Counted from the stretch's first letter, positions 46,475-55,713 are shown. The stretch: DNA of 64,000 nucleotides from Lentibacter sp. XHP0401 (GCF_025751535.1 NZ_JAOWLC010000011.1:62001-126000); one strand, 5' to 3'. The notes: generated by a model not told the origin, from the letters alone. Made by a program: numbers and translations.

Positions 46475-46578
46475 TTACCTCACCGACAGCTTTACCTTGA
46501 TTATTCCGCAAAGCTTCAAACGCCGCAAGCGAATTCCTCTATTATTTATCCAAAACGGCAAAATTTTTTAGAAAATAT

Positions 46579-46604
46579 TTGACATAGAGCCATTAATGTA
46601 TCCA
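46579..46604 (+). promoter_or_regulatory. Candidate promoter of the SDR-TRAP operon
   Basis: TTGACA at 46579-46584, with a TATCCA -10-like hexamer ending at 46604 (short spacing), in an AT-rich 165-base divergent region. ATTAATGTATCCAAT within it is a possible FCD-regulator half-site. Weak evidence beyond the -35 match. Confidence 0.35.
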
Positions 46605-46639
46605 ATCTCAACACCACAACCGAAACGAAAGGAATCGCC

Positions 46640-47398
46640 GTGACAAAGATCGCACTCGTAACTGGCGCCAGCGGTGGCATTGGCAAAGCGGTTTGCAGGC
46701 GGCTTGCCGAAGATGGATTCAACGTCATGGTTACGGATATCGCTGCGGATACAGCCAAGAAGCTTGCAGCCGACCTTCCAGGCTCTGGGCATCACGGCTA
46801 TGCGCTCGATGTCACGGATGAGATCATGGTCTCCGACCTCATGGAGGAAATTGAAACAGCCCACGGCGCAGTTTCTGTGGTCGTCTCGGCAGCTGGCATC
46901 CTCATTTTGGATCAGAACGGCCAGCGCCGTCCGATTATAGACACCTCCCTTGAGGAATGGTCCACCACCCAGTCGGTCAACAGCACAGGCACATTCCTGT
47001 TGTTGCGCGCCTTCCTGCGCGCACGGTCGGAACGCAAAGTCAACGGCGCTCGTTTCATCGGCTTTTCCTCAGTGGCGGCCCAACTTGGCGGCTACAGATC
47101 AAGCTCAGCCTATATTGCCAGCAAATCAGCTGTTCTCGGCCTCATCCGTGCTGGAGCGCGCGAGGGCGCAACACTAGATGTCGCTGTTAACGCCGTCGCC
47201 CCGGGCCTGATCGACGCGCCAATGCTGCGTATCTCGCTGGACCCCTCAGATGACGCCGAAATCTCGAAGTCCATCCCCCAAGGCAGAATCGGAACCCCCG
47301 AAGATGTCGCAGGTGCCGTCGCTTTTCTGGCAGGGCCAGACAGCGCTTATATCACAGGCAGCGTCATTGATGTGAACGGCGGGTATCGGATGCAATGA
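46640..47398 (+). CDS. SDR-family oxidoreductase (first of three)
   Basis: 252 residues from a GTG start with AAAGGA upstream. NAD(P)-binding TGASGGIG at residues 9-16; catalytic Tyr and Lys in YIASK; NAVAPGLIDAPML after it. Classical short-chain dehydrogenase oxidising an alcohol on an unknown substrate. Its stop overlaps the dctQ start, tying it to the transporter. Confidence 0.88.
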   Translation: MTKIALVTGASGGIGKAVCRRLAEDGFNVMVTDIAADTAKKLAADLPGSGHHGYALDVTDEIMVSDLMEEIETAHGAVSVVVSAAGILILDQNGQRRPIIDTSLEEWSTTQSVNSTGTFLLLRAFLRARSERKVNGARFIGFSSVAAQLGGYRSSSAYIASKSAVLGLIRAGAREGATLDVAVNAVAPGLIDAPMLRISLDPSDDAEISKSIPQGRIGTPEDVAGAVAFLAGPDSAYITGSVIDVNGGYRMQ

Positions 47399-47907
47399 TA
47401 CAGCGCATCTCACATACCGTCGCACACCTCCTTGTAATCATTGCGGCCCTCGCGCTGCTCTTGATGATGTTTCATGTCACCGCAGACGTAATAGGCAAAT
47501 ATGTCTTCAACGCCCCCATCCCTGGCACTGCAGAGGTTGTCGCGAGCTATTATATGGTCGCCGCCGTTTTCCTCCCGCTGGCGTGGGTCGAAATCAAAGA
47601 AAGTTCGATCACCGTCGAGTTGCTCTACAGCCTCTTCGGCCACCGCGCGAAAAACCTCGCGCTCTTGCTGGCAACAGCGGTCTCAGCATTATTTTACGGC
47701 GGCCTTGCGTGGCTTCTCTGGGCGCCTGCACTGCAATCCTACCGGATTGGCGAAATCGTTGAAGGCACATGGAGAGTTGTGATCTGGCCTACCAAATTTC
47801 TCTTGCCTCTGGGCCTCGCACTGGCCTGCCTCGTCATGGTCCTGAGGCTCTTTCAGATCATAACAGGCCGTTACACTCCCAACCTACACACCGCAGATCC
47901 GAGCTGA
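47395..47907 (+). CDS. TRAP transporter small permease (DctQ), island
   Basis: 170 residues, four hydrophobic segments. DctQ features: VIGKYVFNAPIPGTAEVVASYYMVAAVFLPLAWVEI and SITVELLYSLFGHRAK. The ATG overlaps the preceding SDR stop. Confidence 0.88.
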   Translation: MIQRISHTVAHLLVIIAALALLLMMFHVTADVIGKYVFNAPIPGTAEVVASYYMVAAVFLPLAWVEIKESSITVELLYSLFGHRAKNLALLLATAVSALFYGGLAWLLWAPALQSYRIGEIVEGTWRVVIWPTKFLLPLGLALACLVMVLRLFQIITGRYTPNLHTADPS

Positions 47908-47919
47908 GGAGATCACACA

Positions 47920-49221
47920 ATGGAACGTCTCGAAATCGGATTATTCGGCATCGTCGCCATGTTGGTTGCCATCTTGCTGCGCGTCCCTATAGCCGTTGCG
48001 ATGGGTCTCACCTCCTTTGGCGGCATCTGGCTCATGATGGGCCCGATGCCAGCCATCGGAATCAGCAAAGCCATCCCCTATGAAATGATCGGAGATTGGA
48101 ACCTCTCTGCTGTGCCGATGTTTCTACTCATGGGCTATCTTGCCTCTGGCGCGGGGCTCACTGCCGGACTGTTCAATGCGGCACGCGTGTTTCTCAACAG
48201 GGTTCCCGGCGGCCTCGCCACTGCCTCGGTTGCCTCGTCGGCCCTGTTTGCTTCTGCAAGCGGCTCCAGCGTGGCAACGGCCGCAGCTTTCTCACGCATC
48301 GCTATCCCCGAAATGCTGAAAGCGGGTTACGCCCCTTCTCTGGCAACAGGTTCGGTCGCAGCAGCGGGCACGCTTGGTTCGCTTATCCCGCCCAGCGTTC
48401 TACTTATCATTTACGGGCTCATGATCGATGTCTCGATTGCTACACTGTTTCTCGCCGCCGTAATCCCGGGCATGCTATCAGGTCTTGTCTTCGCCGCGAT
48501 GATCACCGCACGTTGCGCACTCAAGCCCGAGTTGGCCCCACGCCTCAATGAGGTCACGCCATGGCGTGAAAAGCTTGCCCTGCTGCGCGAAACATGGCCT
48601 CTTCCTTTGCTCATCGCGGGTGTCTTGGGCGGCATCTTCTCGGGCATATTCACCGCAACAGAGGCGGGCGCTGTCGGTGCCTTTCTCGCTGGCATCATCG
48701 CGCTCAGCCGTGGCACACTTAGCTATTCAATGCTGCGCAGCGCACTCGTAGACACCGCAATCAGCACTGCAGCCATCTTTATCATCGTGGTTGCCGCAGC
48801 ACTCTTTTCACGCTTCATCGCGCTTTCCACCCTGCCGGTCTGGGTAACAGGACAGTTCGCAGGCCTTGAGACGATATGGGTAATCATCTTTATTTGCTTG
48901 CTCTACCTCTTGCTCGGCTGCTTTCTGGAAAGCATTTCGATCATCTTGCTCACAGTGCCCGTGCTCGCACCGCTGCTCCATAGCCTCGACATCAACCTGA
49001 TCTGGTTTGGCGTGCTGATGGTTAAACTGCTCGAAACAGGGCTGATCACACCCCCTGTCGGTATGAACGTCTACGTCATCAAATCAAGCTTAGGAAACAC
49101 TGTCTCCCTTGGGACGATCTTCTCTGGGGTGTCGTGGTTCATACTCGCCGATCTGTTCACGATTACACTGCTTGTCGCGTTTCCAATCATTACCCTCTGG
49201 CTACCCAACATAGCCGGCTGA
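47920..49221 (+). CDS. TRAP transporter large permease (DctM), island
   Basis: 433 residues, the common DctM length, 12 bases after dctQ with GAGGAG upstream. AVPMFLLMGYLASGAGLTAGLFNAAR, SASGSSVATAAAFSRIAIPEM, GTLGSLIPPSVLLIIYG and GLITPPVGMNVYVIKS are family motifs. Symport channel for the ligand of the binding protein encoded next. The gene order Q-M-P with P last is notable. Confidence 0.92.
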   Translation: MERLEIGLFGIVAMLVAILLRVPIAVAMGLTSFGGIWLMMGPMPAIGISKAIPYEMIGDWNLSAVPMFLLMGYLASGAGLTAGLFNAARVFLNRVPGGLATASVASSALFASASGSSVATAAAFSRIAIPEMLKAGYAPSLATGSVAAAGTLGSLIPPSVLLIIYGLMIDVSIATLFLAAVIPGMLSGLVFAAMITARCALKPELAPRLNEVTPWREKLALLRETWPLPLLIAGVLGGIFSGIFTATEAGAVGAFLAGIIALSRGTLSYSMLRSALVDTAISTAAIFIIVVAAALFSRFIALSTLPVWVTGQFAGLETIWVIIFICLLYLLLGCFLESISIILLTVPVLAPLLHSLDINLIWFGVLMVKLLETGLITPPVGMNVYVIKSSLGNTVSLGTIFSGVSWFILADLFTITLLVAFPIITLWLPNIAG

Positions 49222-49278
49222 CATCCACTCAAGAACCAAGGCCGCGGGATAGTCCCGCATCAAAAATCGGAGGAACTT

Positions 49279-50397
49279 ATGAAACACCTTAGCCTTACCG
49301 CTCTCGCCCTGTCAGGCCTCGTCGCTTCGCCTGCCCTCGCGGACACATACATCGCATCCAACTGGCTCGCCCCGGTCCATATCCTCAACGAACAACCCTA
49401 TCAGAACCTCGCGAAGGATCTGGCCGCCGACCCTGACGCCAACCTCACCTTCGAGGTTTATTCCAGCGGCTCGCTTGTGCCTGCCAAATCCACTATGCAG
49501 GGCATCCGCGACAACGTCGCCCAACTGGGCGTTGTATACCCCGGCTACACCCCGTCAGAATTGCCCGTGAACAACGTGCTCAACGACCTCGTTTTCACAT
49601 CCGATGACGCACTTGCCTCAGCGCTAGCCTATACTGAAGTCGGCATCAATAACGCCGCTGTTCAGGGCGAGTGGGGTGCCAACGGGGGGATCTTCCTCGG
49701 CGGATATTCCACGCCCGTTTACAACTTTATCTGCATGGAGCCGATCCGCAGCCCCACTGATGCGAAAGGCAAGAAAATCCGCACCGCAGGCGGCGCTCAA
49801 ACAAGCTGGGTTGAAAGCCTCGGTGGTGTGCCCGTTTCCGTGCCAATCGGCGATGTCTATTCAGGCCTCAGCCGCGGCTCAATCGATTGCACCATGTCTG
49901 ACCCGACGAACCTCGACAAAGGCAACAAATTTTGGGAAGTCGCCAAAAGCGTGACCACCCTACCGATGGGCGTCGTCATGGGCGCAACCTATGTGGTCAA
50001 CCCTGACTTCTGGAAAGGCCTGTCCGTTGAACAGCGTGCAGCGCTCCTTGATCATATGGCACTCGGGCTCGCTCGCACACAGCTTGTCTACGCCGCCGAT
50101 GTGGAAGCCGCCTTTGCAGGCTCACGCGAGCGCGGTCTTGAGATCATCGAGCCGGGCGCAGAGTTGAGCGAAGCACTCGCAGCCTTCCAGTCTGACTTTG
50201 TCGCAACCCTGCCTCAAAAGTCCATCGACGACCGCGGCATCGAAGATCCGTCAAAACTGATCAACGCCTTTCTCGCAAGCCAGCAAGCATGGAAAGAGCG
50301 TCTTGGTGGAATTGACCGCACAGATGCAGAAGCCGTTGCAGAGCTGATCCGTAGCGACATTTTCGGGAAGCTCGATCTGGCCACCTTCGGCATGTAA
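49279..50397 (+). CDS. TRAP transporter substrate-binding protein (DctP), island
   Basis: 372 residues with a signal peptide (...VASPALADTY). DctP fold: SNWLAPVHILNEQPYQNLAKDLA, VYSSGSLVPAKSTMQGIRDNVAQLG, GKKIRTAGGAQTSWVESLGGVPVSVPIGDVYSGLSRGSID. Ligand unknown; the subgroup with C-terminal extension is often linked to catabolic operons. A small GCGGGA/TCCCGC hairpin precedes it and a strong hairpin follows it. Confidence 0.9.
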   Translation: MKHLSLTALALSGLVASPALADTYIASNWLAPVHILNEQPYQNLAKDLAADPDANLTFEVYSSGSLVPAKSTMQGIRDNVAQLGVVYPGYTPSELPVNNVLNDLVFTSDDALASALAYTEVGINNAAVQGEWGANGGIFLGGYSTPVYNFICMEPIRSPTDAKGKKIRTAGGAQTSWVESLGGVPVSVPIGDVYSGLSRGSIDCTMSDPTNLDKGNKFWEVAKSVTTLPMGVVMGATYVVNPDFWKGLSVEQRAALLDHMALGLARTQLVYAADVEAAFAGSRERGLEIIEPGAELSEALAAFQSDFVATLPQKSIDDRGIEDPSKLINAFLASQQAWKERLGGIDRTDAEAVAELIRSDIFGKLDLATFGM

Positions 50398-50403
50398 GCC
50401 CAC

Positions 50404-50425
50404 GCAGGGGCCTTCGGGCCCCTGC
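50404..50425 (+). terminator. TTCG-loop hairpin after island dctP
   Basis: Perfect 9-bp stem GCAGGGGCC / GGCCCCTGC capped by TTCG, followed by a C/T-rich tail. Stable hairpin that probably protects the binding-protein mRNA or partly terminates before the dehydrogenase genes. Confidence 0.65.
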
Positions 50426-50461
50426 TCTCTCCAATCTGCCTTCCCAAAAGGACACCTCATC

Positions 50462-51196
50462 ATGGCTCAGGCAAATACGTCAATCGTCACAGGAGCAGGC
50501 GCAGGTATCGGCCGCGCTATTGCACAACGCCTCGCGCAAGCGGGTGATAACGTTCTCGTGGTCGACCTGAACACAAGCCGCGCCGATGAGACCGTCGCTC
50601 TCATCAATGAAGCGGGGGGACGTGGTCAAGCCGCCGTTCTCGACATAACCGATGCCGCAGCGCTCGACGCGCTCATCGCTGAGACACGTAATCTGCGCTG
50701 CCTCGTGAACAACGCTGGCATCTTTGATGTAAAATCGTTCGATACCCTCACAGCCGAGGATTTCCGCCGCATGTATGAAGTCAATCTCGTTGCCCTTTTC
50801 GGTCTCTGTCAGCGCGCTGCACGAGTGATGGGGAGCGGCGGTGCAATCGTGAACATTGCATCGCGCGCCATGCTTGGGGCCTCACAATACATCCACTACG
50901 CCACGTCCAAAGCCGCCGTGGGCGGGTTCACCCGCTCGCTGGCGCTGGAGCTTGCGCCAAAGGGCATCACAGTCAACGCAGTCGCCCCCGGAGTCATTGA
51001 AACCGATATGCTGCGCGCCCGATCCGACACCAACCTCGACGCGCTGCGCGCCATGCAGCCGGGCGGAACACTCGGCACACCAGATGACATCGCAGCCGCC
51101 GTGCAGTTTCTCGCCTCCCCTGAGGCCAAATTCATCACGGGGCAGATTCTACTCGTTGATGGCGGGCGCTCTCTGGGCGGCTCACTTGGAATTTGA
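50462..51196 (+). CDS. SDR-family oxidoreductase (second of three)
   Basis: 244 residues. TGAGAGIGRAIAQRL cofactor loop, NNAGIFD, catalytic YATSK and NAVAPGVIETDML; FabG-like classical SDR, likely NAD(P)-dependent oxidation of a hydroxyl. AAAGGA upstream of the ATG. 11 bases separate it from the third SDR gene. Confidence 0.88.
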   Translation: MAQANTSIVTGAGAGIGRAIAQRLAQAGDNVLVVDLNTSRADETVALINEAGGRGQAAVLDITDAAALDALIAETRNLRCLVNNAGIFDVKSFDTLTAEDFRRMYEVNLVALFGLCQRAARVMGSGGAIVNIASRAMLGASQYIHYATSKAAVGGFTRSLALELAPKGITVNAVAPGVIETDMLRARSDTNLDALRAMQPGGTLGTPDDIAAAVQFLASPEAKFITGQILLVDGGRSLGGSLGI

Positions 51197-51207
51197 AGGA
51201 CACCACC

Positions 51208-51966
51208 ATGACATTTGAAGGTAAAACTGTGGCCATCACAGGGGCCGCCGCTGGCATCGGACAAGCCACTACCCGCCTCTTCGCGACCCGTGGTGCGCAT
51301 GTGATCGCTATAGATCGCGATGCAGAGGCGCTCAGCAGGCTCGACATCAAAGGCATCACCCCCTTGCAAGGCGACGTGACTGACCCGAACTTGCCCGCAG
51401 CGTTAAAGGCCCGGATCACAGCTCTCGGCGGGCCCCTCGCCGTTTTGGTCAATAACGCAGGCATTGGTGGCGGTGGCCGTATGGATCAGACCAGTGACGA
51501 CGATCTGCGCAGCTTTTTCGAAATCAACGTGCTCGGCCTCTTCCGTCTTGCTCGCTTCGCCGTCACAGAAATGCAGACCGCAGGGGGGGGAAGCATCGTC
51601 AACGTCGCCTCAATTTACGCCGAAGTCGGCGCGCAGAACTCCGCAGGTTACTCAACATCAAAAGGCGCCGTCGCCGCCCTCACCCGACAGATGGCAACCG
51701 ACTATGGCCATGATGGAATCCGCGTCAACGCCGTCGCTCCGGGCCTCATAGAAACCCCGCTCACAGAAGAGCGCATCCGCACCGAAAAATGGCGTCACAA
51801 GATCTTTGTTGAGCAATGCCCGCTTCAGCGTGTGGGTCAGCCGGATGATGTTGCCCGTGCCATAGCATTTCTCGCCAGCGACGAAGCCGCCTTCATTTCA
51901 GGCGAGATTTTGCGTGTAGACGGGGGGTGGGCCATGGGCCGCTTCCCGCGCGAGGCACAGCTATGA
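51208..51966 (+). CDS. SDR-family oxidoreductase (third of three)
   Basis: 252 residues from the ATG at 51208 with GAAGGA upstream; an in-frame TTG five codons earlier is less likely. TGAAAGIGQATTRLF, NNAGIGGGG, catalytic YSTSK, NAVAPGLIETPLT and the ISGEILRVDGGWAMG C-terminus. Overlaps the flavoprotein gene by ATGA, suggesting the two enzymes act in sequence. Confidence 0.88.
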   Translation: MTFEGKTVAITGAAAGIGQATTRLFATRGAHVIAIDRDAEALSRLDIKGITPLQGDVTDPNLPAALKARITALGGPLAVLVNNAGIGGGGRMDQTSDDDLRSFFEINVLGLFRLARFAVTEMQTAGGGSIVNVASIYAEVGAQNSAGYSTSKGAVAALTRQMATDYGHDGIRVNAVAPGLIETPLTEERIRTEKWRHKIFVEQCPLQRVGQPDDVARAIAFLASDEAAFISGEILRVDGGWAMGRFPREAQL

Positions 51967-53645
51967 GCACCCCCGCCAAACCCGCAGACACCTATGATCT
52001 AATCGTTGTCGGCTCAGGCGCCGCTGGCATGGCTGCTGCCCTCACCGCCAGCATAGGCGGCCTCTCTGTCGCAATCTTTGAAAAAGATAAACAGTTCGGC
52101 GGCTCCACTGCCGTGTCGGGCGGCGCGATCTGGGTTCCAAATAACCCCCTTATGCGCGCCGCAGGGATGGACGACGACGCCGAAGCTGCCATGCAATATC
52201 TCTCGGGAGAGATCGGCAACCTGATAGACCGCGACCTCGTGCAAGCCTTTATCGACAGCGGCCCCGAGATGGTGAACTTCTTTCAAACCAACACCGAGCT
52301 GCAATTTGAGTATCGCGCCTATTCACCCGATTATCACCCCGACACACCCGGCGCATCTCTGGGCGGGCGGGTGCTTGATGCAATGACATTCGATGGCCGC
52401 CGCCTCGGCGCAGAGTTCACCCGCCTCAAAAACCCGATTGATGACTTTACACTCTTTGGCGGCATGATGCTCAACAGGTTTGACATCGGCCACTTCATGA
52501 ACATGACCCACAAACCAGCGTCCGCCCTACATGCCGCCAAACTGCTGGCTCGGCATGCCCGTGACCGTCTCAGCCACAAGCGTGGCACGCGACTGACACT
52601 CGGTCAGGCTGTGGCAGGCCGCATGGTTCTCTCGGTCCTCAACCGCAACATCCCGATATTCACGGACATGGCGCTCGACAAGTTGCTTACCCAAGAGGGC
52701 GCAGTCACAGGCATCCAGACGTCCGATGGCACGCAGGTGCTCGCGCGGCGCGGCGTCGTTCTGGCCACAGGCGGCTTCCCTGCCAACGCATCCCTTCGCA
52801 AGGAGGTCATGCCCCATGTCGCGCGCGGTGAGGCACATTACTCCATGTCGCCAAAGCCAGCTACAGGTAGCGCCATCCTCGCCGCCGAAGATATCGGTGC
52901 ACACTTCATCACAACAAACCGGAACGCAGCTTTCTGGGCACCCGTGTCACTCATACCAGAGAACGGTGGTGAACCTCGTCCCTTCCCTCACCTGTTTCTC
53001 GATCGCGCCAAGCCAGGCGTGATTGCCGTCTCCCCCGAGGGAAAACGCTTCGTCAACGAAGCCTCATCCTATCACGATTTCGTCTCAGGCATGCATGAAG
53101 CCAACCTCGCAAGCGGCTGGCTGGTCTGCGACCACCGCGCACTCAGGCGCTATGGCTTAGGGCCGGTGCGTCCAAGCCCTGCGCCCTACCGTCAACATTT
53201 GAAATCCGGCTACCTGAAAAAAGCGCAGACCCTGACAGAGCTCGCCATGCTCATCGGCGCGCCCGAAACAACGCTCACAGCCACATTTAAGCGCTTCAAT
53301 GAAGATGCCGCCCAAGGCAACGACACCGAGTTTGGCAAAGGCTCCACCGCCTACCAGACATACCTCGGCGATGCTGACAATGCACCAAATCCCTGCCTGA
53401 GGCCTCTGAACACCGCGCCGTTCTACGCTGTGCGCATTTTTCCGGGCGATATCGGCACCTCAATGGGCCTCGCCGTCGATACCAACGCCCGCGTTCTGCG
53501 CGAAGACAGAACCGTGATCAAAGGCCTCTACGCCTGCGGAAATGATATGAACTCGATCATGGCAGGCACCTACCCAGGCGCGGGGATCACCCTCGGCCCG
53601 GCGCTGACCTTTGGCTACATAGCAGGGCGACATGCCTCTAGCTAG
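51963..53645 (+). CDS. FAD-dependent dehydrogenase, 3-ketosteroid-Delta1-dehydrogenase-like
   Basis: 560 residues from the ATG overlapping the SDR stop. FAD-binding VVGSGAAGMAAAL (about 15-27) and GGSTAVSGGAIWVP (46-59) are typical of FAD_binding_2/KstD proteins. The C-terminal FYAVRIFPGDIGTSMG keeps the Tyr and Gly that KstD uses for enolisation, followed by AGTYPGAGITLGPALTFG. It likely introduces a double bond next to a ring ketone; the actual substrate is unknown and need not be a steroid. Confidence 0.85.
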   Translation: MSTPAKPADTYDLIVVGSGAAGMAAALTASIGGLSVAIFEKDKQFGGSTAVSGGAIWVPNNPLMRAAGMDDDAEAAMQYLSGEIGNLIDRDLVQAFIDSGPEMVNFFQTNTELQFEYRAYSPDYHPDTPGASLGGRVLDAMTFDGRRLGAEFTRLKNPIDDFTLFGGMMLNRFDIGHFMNMTHKPASALHAAKLLARHARDRLSHKRGTRLTLGQAVAGRMVLSVLNRNIPIFTDMALDKLLTQEGAVTGIQTSDGTQVLARRGVVLATGGFPANASLRKEVMPHVARGEAHYSMSPKPATGSAILAAEDIGAHFITTNRNAAFWAPVSLIPENGGEPRPFPHLFLDRAKPGVIAVSPEGKRFVNEASSYHDFVSGMHEANLASGWLVCDHRALRRYGLGPVRPSPAPYRQHLKSGYLKKAQTLTELAMLIGAPETTLTATFKRFNEDAAQGNDTEFGKGSTAYQTYLGDADNAPNPCLRPLNTAPFYAVRIFPGDIGTSMGLAVDTNARVLREDRTVIKGLYACGNDMNSIMAGTYPGAGITLGPALTFGYIAGRHASS

Positions 53646-53768
53646 CAAGCCTCACAACCAAAAATGCGAGCAAAGCGAATTCTCAACGGGATCACATTGT
53701 TTTACAAAGGTAGCTTCAGAAGAGAACTACAGAACACCAAGTAACCCTTTGTTTTATATGGCGGTATA

Positions 53769-53797
53769 GGGAGTTCTACTCCCACCCTGCAGCACTA
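53769..53797 (+). repeat. Degenerate copy of the tRNA-Thr 3' end (putative attachment site)
   Basis: GGGAGTTC (53769-53776) and CCTGCAGCAC with one following mismatch (53786-53797) match the T-arm and acceptor end of the tRNA-Thr at 44478-44505; the middle differs and has a 1-base indel. Sequence upstream of it does not match the 5' part of the tRNA. This is what an att site created by integration into a tRNA 3' end looks like. Confidence 0.5.
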
Positions 53798-53839
53798 GGT
53801 ATATTCCGACCGCGCAGAAAGCGCCCGCGCCTTTTCAGG

Positions 53840-54301
53840 TCAATCAGCCTTACAGCGCCCGCCACGGCTACAGCTCAGAATATCCTTCCGCGCGCGGGTG
53901 TTCTCCGCGCTGAAAACCGAGCCGGCACAAGGCTCAAGCTCAAGTTCATAGCCACCGCCGCTGATCTGCTTCAGAAATGCGATATATCGCTCCCCCGCCG
54001 CGATTCCGCCGCACCAAGGGCCGGCGCAGCTTATAACAAGCGTCACAGGAGCCGAAAACTTCGGCCCGAAAGCGCCTTGCGCAAGCTGCCAGCCCTCCAT
54101 CCGCGCAGCAATCCTGTGTCCGTTTTCGGGCGTGTTAGGCACAGCCTGCCAGTCAAAATCAATCTGCCCCTCAACGACAACATAGTTTTCTTCCGCCGCC
54201 GCAAAACGTGCATAGCTTCTCTTCCCGTCCGGCGGCATACAAGACAAAGCCTGCGCCGCCCCCGCCGAAAACAGCATCAGGGCAATGGCACGTAAAATCA
54301 T
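53840..54301 (-). CDS. Small secreted cysteine-containing protein
   Basis: 153 residues with a signal peptide ([21 protein letters not shown]). Mature part has six or more cysteines ([31 protein letters not shown]), suggesting disulfides in the periplasm. No recognised family. Overlaps rppH by four bases. Confidence 0.72.
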   Translation of the reverse strand: MILRAIALMLFSAGAAQALSCMPPDGKRSYARFAAAEENYVVVEGQIDFDWQAVPNTPENGHRIAARMEGWQLAQGAFGPKFSAPVTLVISCAGPWCGGIAAGERYIAFLKQISGGGYELELEPCAGSVFSAENTRARKDILSCSRGGRCKAD

Positions 54302-54780
54302 AATTTGTCCTCGAATTCGGCCAGAACCGCCGCATAAACCTCACGTTTGAACGGAACAATATTCCCCACCAAATCGCTCGGCGCCAGCCAGCGCCACTCT
54401 GAAAATTCGGGGTGCTCAGTCTCGATGTTTACATCATCATCCGCACCCTGAAAGCGCATCAGAAACCATTTCTGCTGCTGCCCGCGATACCGCCCTTTCC
54501 AGATGTTCGGCACAAGCTCGTGGGGCAGATCGTAAGGCAACCAGCCCGCGCTTTCGGCCTCGATCGTCACCTTGTCCGCCGTCACGCCCGTCTCTTCCCA
54601 AAGCTCGCGCAGCGCGGCAGTGCGGGCCTCTTCGCCCTCGTCCACACCGCCTTGCGGCATTTGCCAGGCATCTTGGTCACGGTCGCGCCGCTGCCCGACA
54701 AAAACATGGCCCTCGGCGTTCACAAGCATCACGCCCACACAGGGGCGGTAAGGCAGCTTGGAAATCTCGTCTAGTGTCAT
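54298..54780 (-). CDS. rppH: RNA pyrophosphohydrolase
   Basis: 160 residues, Nudix hydrolase. The Nudix box occupies residues 44-66 ([17 protein letters not shown] then WEETGV). [23 protein letters not shown] and [11 protein letters not shown] are RppH-type. It removes pyrophosphate from mRNA 5' ends and starts decay. Seven bases downstream of the TSUP permease gene on the same strand. Confidence 0.93.
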   Translation of the reverse strand: MTLDEISKLPYRPCVGVMLVNAEGHVFVGQRRDRDQDAWQMPQGGVDEGEEARTAALRELWEETGVTADKVTIEAESAGWLPYDLPHELVPNIWKGRYRGQQQKWFLMRFQGADDDVNIETEHPEFSEWRWLAPSDLVGNIVPFKREVYAAVLAEFEDKL

Positions 54781-54787
54781 AAGACCC

Positions 54788-55528
54788 TCACTTCAGAAAA
54801 AACAACAGCGTCATAATCAGGCCCACGGCCACAATACCGGCGCGGAGCAGCTTCATATTAGTGATCTTACGCGCATAAGACGCGCCAAAATAGCCCCCTG
54901 CCGTGGTGGCCAGCGCCAGCACAAGCGCACTCTTCCAGGCAATCAGCCCCGCCATAGCCAGCGCCAGAGCCGAAACAATCGAAATCATCGTCGACATCAG
55001 GTTTTTCAACCCGTTCATGCCATGCAGGTTCATAAACCCCATCAGCCCGAACACCGCCAGAAGCATGATCCCCAGACCGCCGTTGAAATACCCGCCATAG
55101 ATCGAAACAGAAAGCAGCACCGCAACAGAACTCACCGGCCCAAACCCCTTGCCCCTTAGCAAGCTCAAGAGCTTTGGCCCTGCCGCAAAAATCACGGTGG
55201 CAATCAGCAAGAGCCAGGGCACGAGGCCCACAAACGCCTCCTCGCTGGTCACCGTCAACAAAAGCGCCCCGATCAAGCCGCCCAACGCCGCCAGCCCCAG
55301 CATCACAGGCAGGCTTAAAGCTCCCTCCGCCGAGATATCCTTGCGAAACGCCCAGGCGCTGCCTGCATAGCCCGGAATGGCTGTTAAAGTTGCGGTGGCA
55401 TTGGCCATAATCGGCGGAACGCCAAGCCAGACAAGTGCAGGAAACGAAATAAACGTTCCGCCCCCCGCAACCGCGTTGAGCGCGCCTGTGGCAAATCCCG
55501 CGACACATAGCACCAAAATTTCCAGCAT
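54788..55528 (-). CDS. TSUP-family (TauE/SafE) membrane permease
   Basis: 246 residues from the ATG at 55528 ([24 protein letters not shown]) with GGGGAG upstream; longer frames pass through an intergenic repeat. Seven or eight hydrophobic helices, and the N-terminal [11 protein letters not shown] and [16 protein letters not shown] repeats are TSUP hallmarks. Likely exports or imports sulfur-containing or other organic anions; substrate unknown. Confidence 0.87.
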   Translation of the reverse strand: MLEILVLCVAGFATGALNAVAGGGTFISFPALVWLGVPPIMANATATLTAIPGYAGSAWAFRKDISAEGALSLPVMLGLAALGGLIGALLLTVTSEEAFVGLVPWLLLIATVIFAAGPKLLSLLRGKGFGPVSSVAVLLSVSIYGGYFNGGLGIMLLAVFGLMGFMNLHGMNGLKNLMSTMISIVSALALAMAGLIAWKSALVLALATTAGGYFGASYARKITNMKLLRAGIVAVGLIMTLLFFLK

Positions 55529-55629
55529 AGCTTCATCTCCCCGGTTGCGCCCTTTCTGGCGCATTGCTCCACCGCCCGCAATCCCGCTTGGCCCCCAAGT
55601 CTCACTCTGGATCGCTCTTTCTTTTTGCC

Positions 55630-55694
55630 TCAAATATCCTGGGGGAGTGTGAGGGGGCAAAGCCCCCTCACCACCGCGACGCGGCGAAGCCGCG
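55630..55694. repeat. Dispersed intergenic repeat, copy 2
   Basis: CAAATATCCTGGGGG followed by GTGAGGGGGC/GCCCCCTCAC (10 bp, AAA loop, 55649-55671) and CGCGGC/GCCGCG (55680-55694). Same order and orientation as the copy at 40952-41025, with compensatory changes that keep the stems. Lies between ctpA and the TSUP gene. Confidence 0.75.
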
Positions 55695-55713
55695 GCGCAA
55701 CATACCCGGAACA

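Larger units (their letters stand above)
44506..53797. mobile_element. Putative genomic island integrated at tRNA-Thr
   Basis: Bounded on the left by the intact tRNA-Thr and on the right by a degenerate copy of its 3' end (53769-53797). It contains a GST gene, an FCD regulator, three SDR genes, a TRAP transporter and a flavoprotein dehydrogenase. Core genes resume on both sides (murA cluster; rppH cluster). No integrase or other mobility gene is seen, so it would be an old island that has lost its recombinase. Confidence 0.5.
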
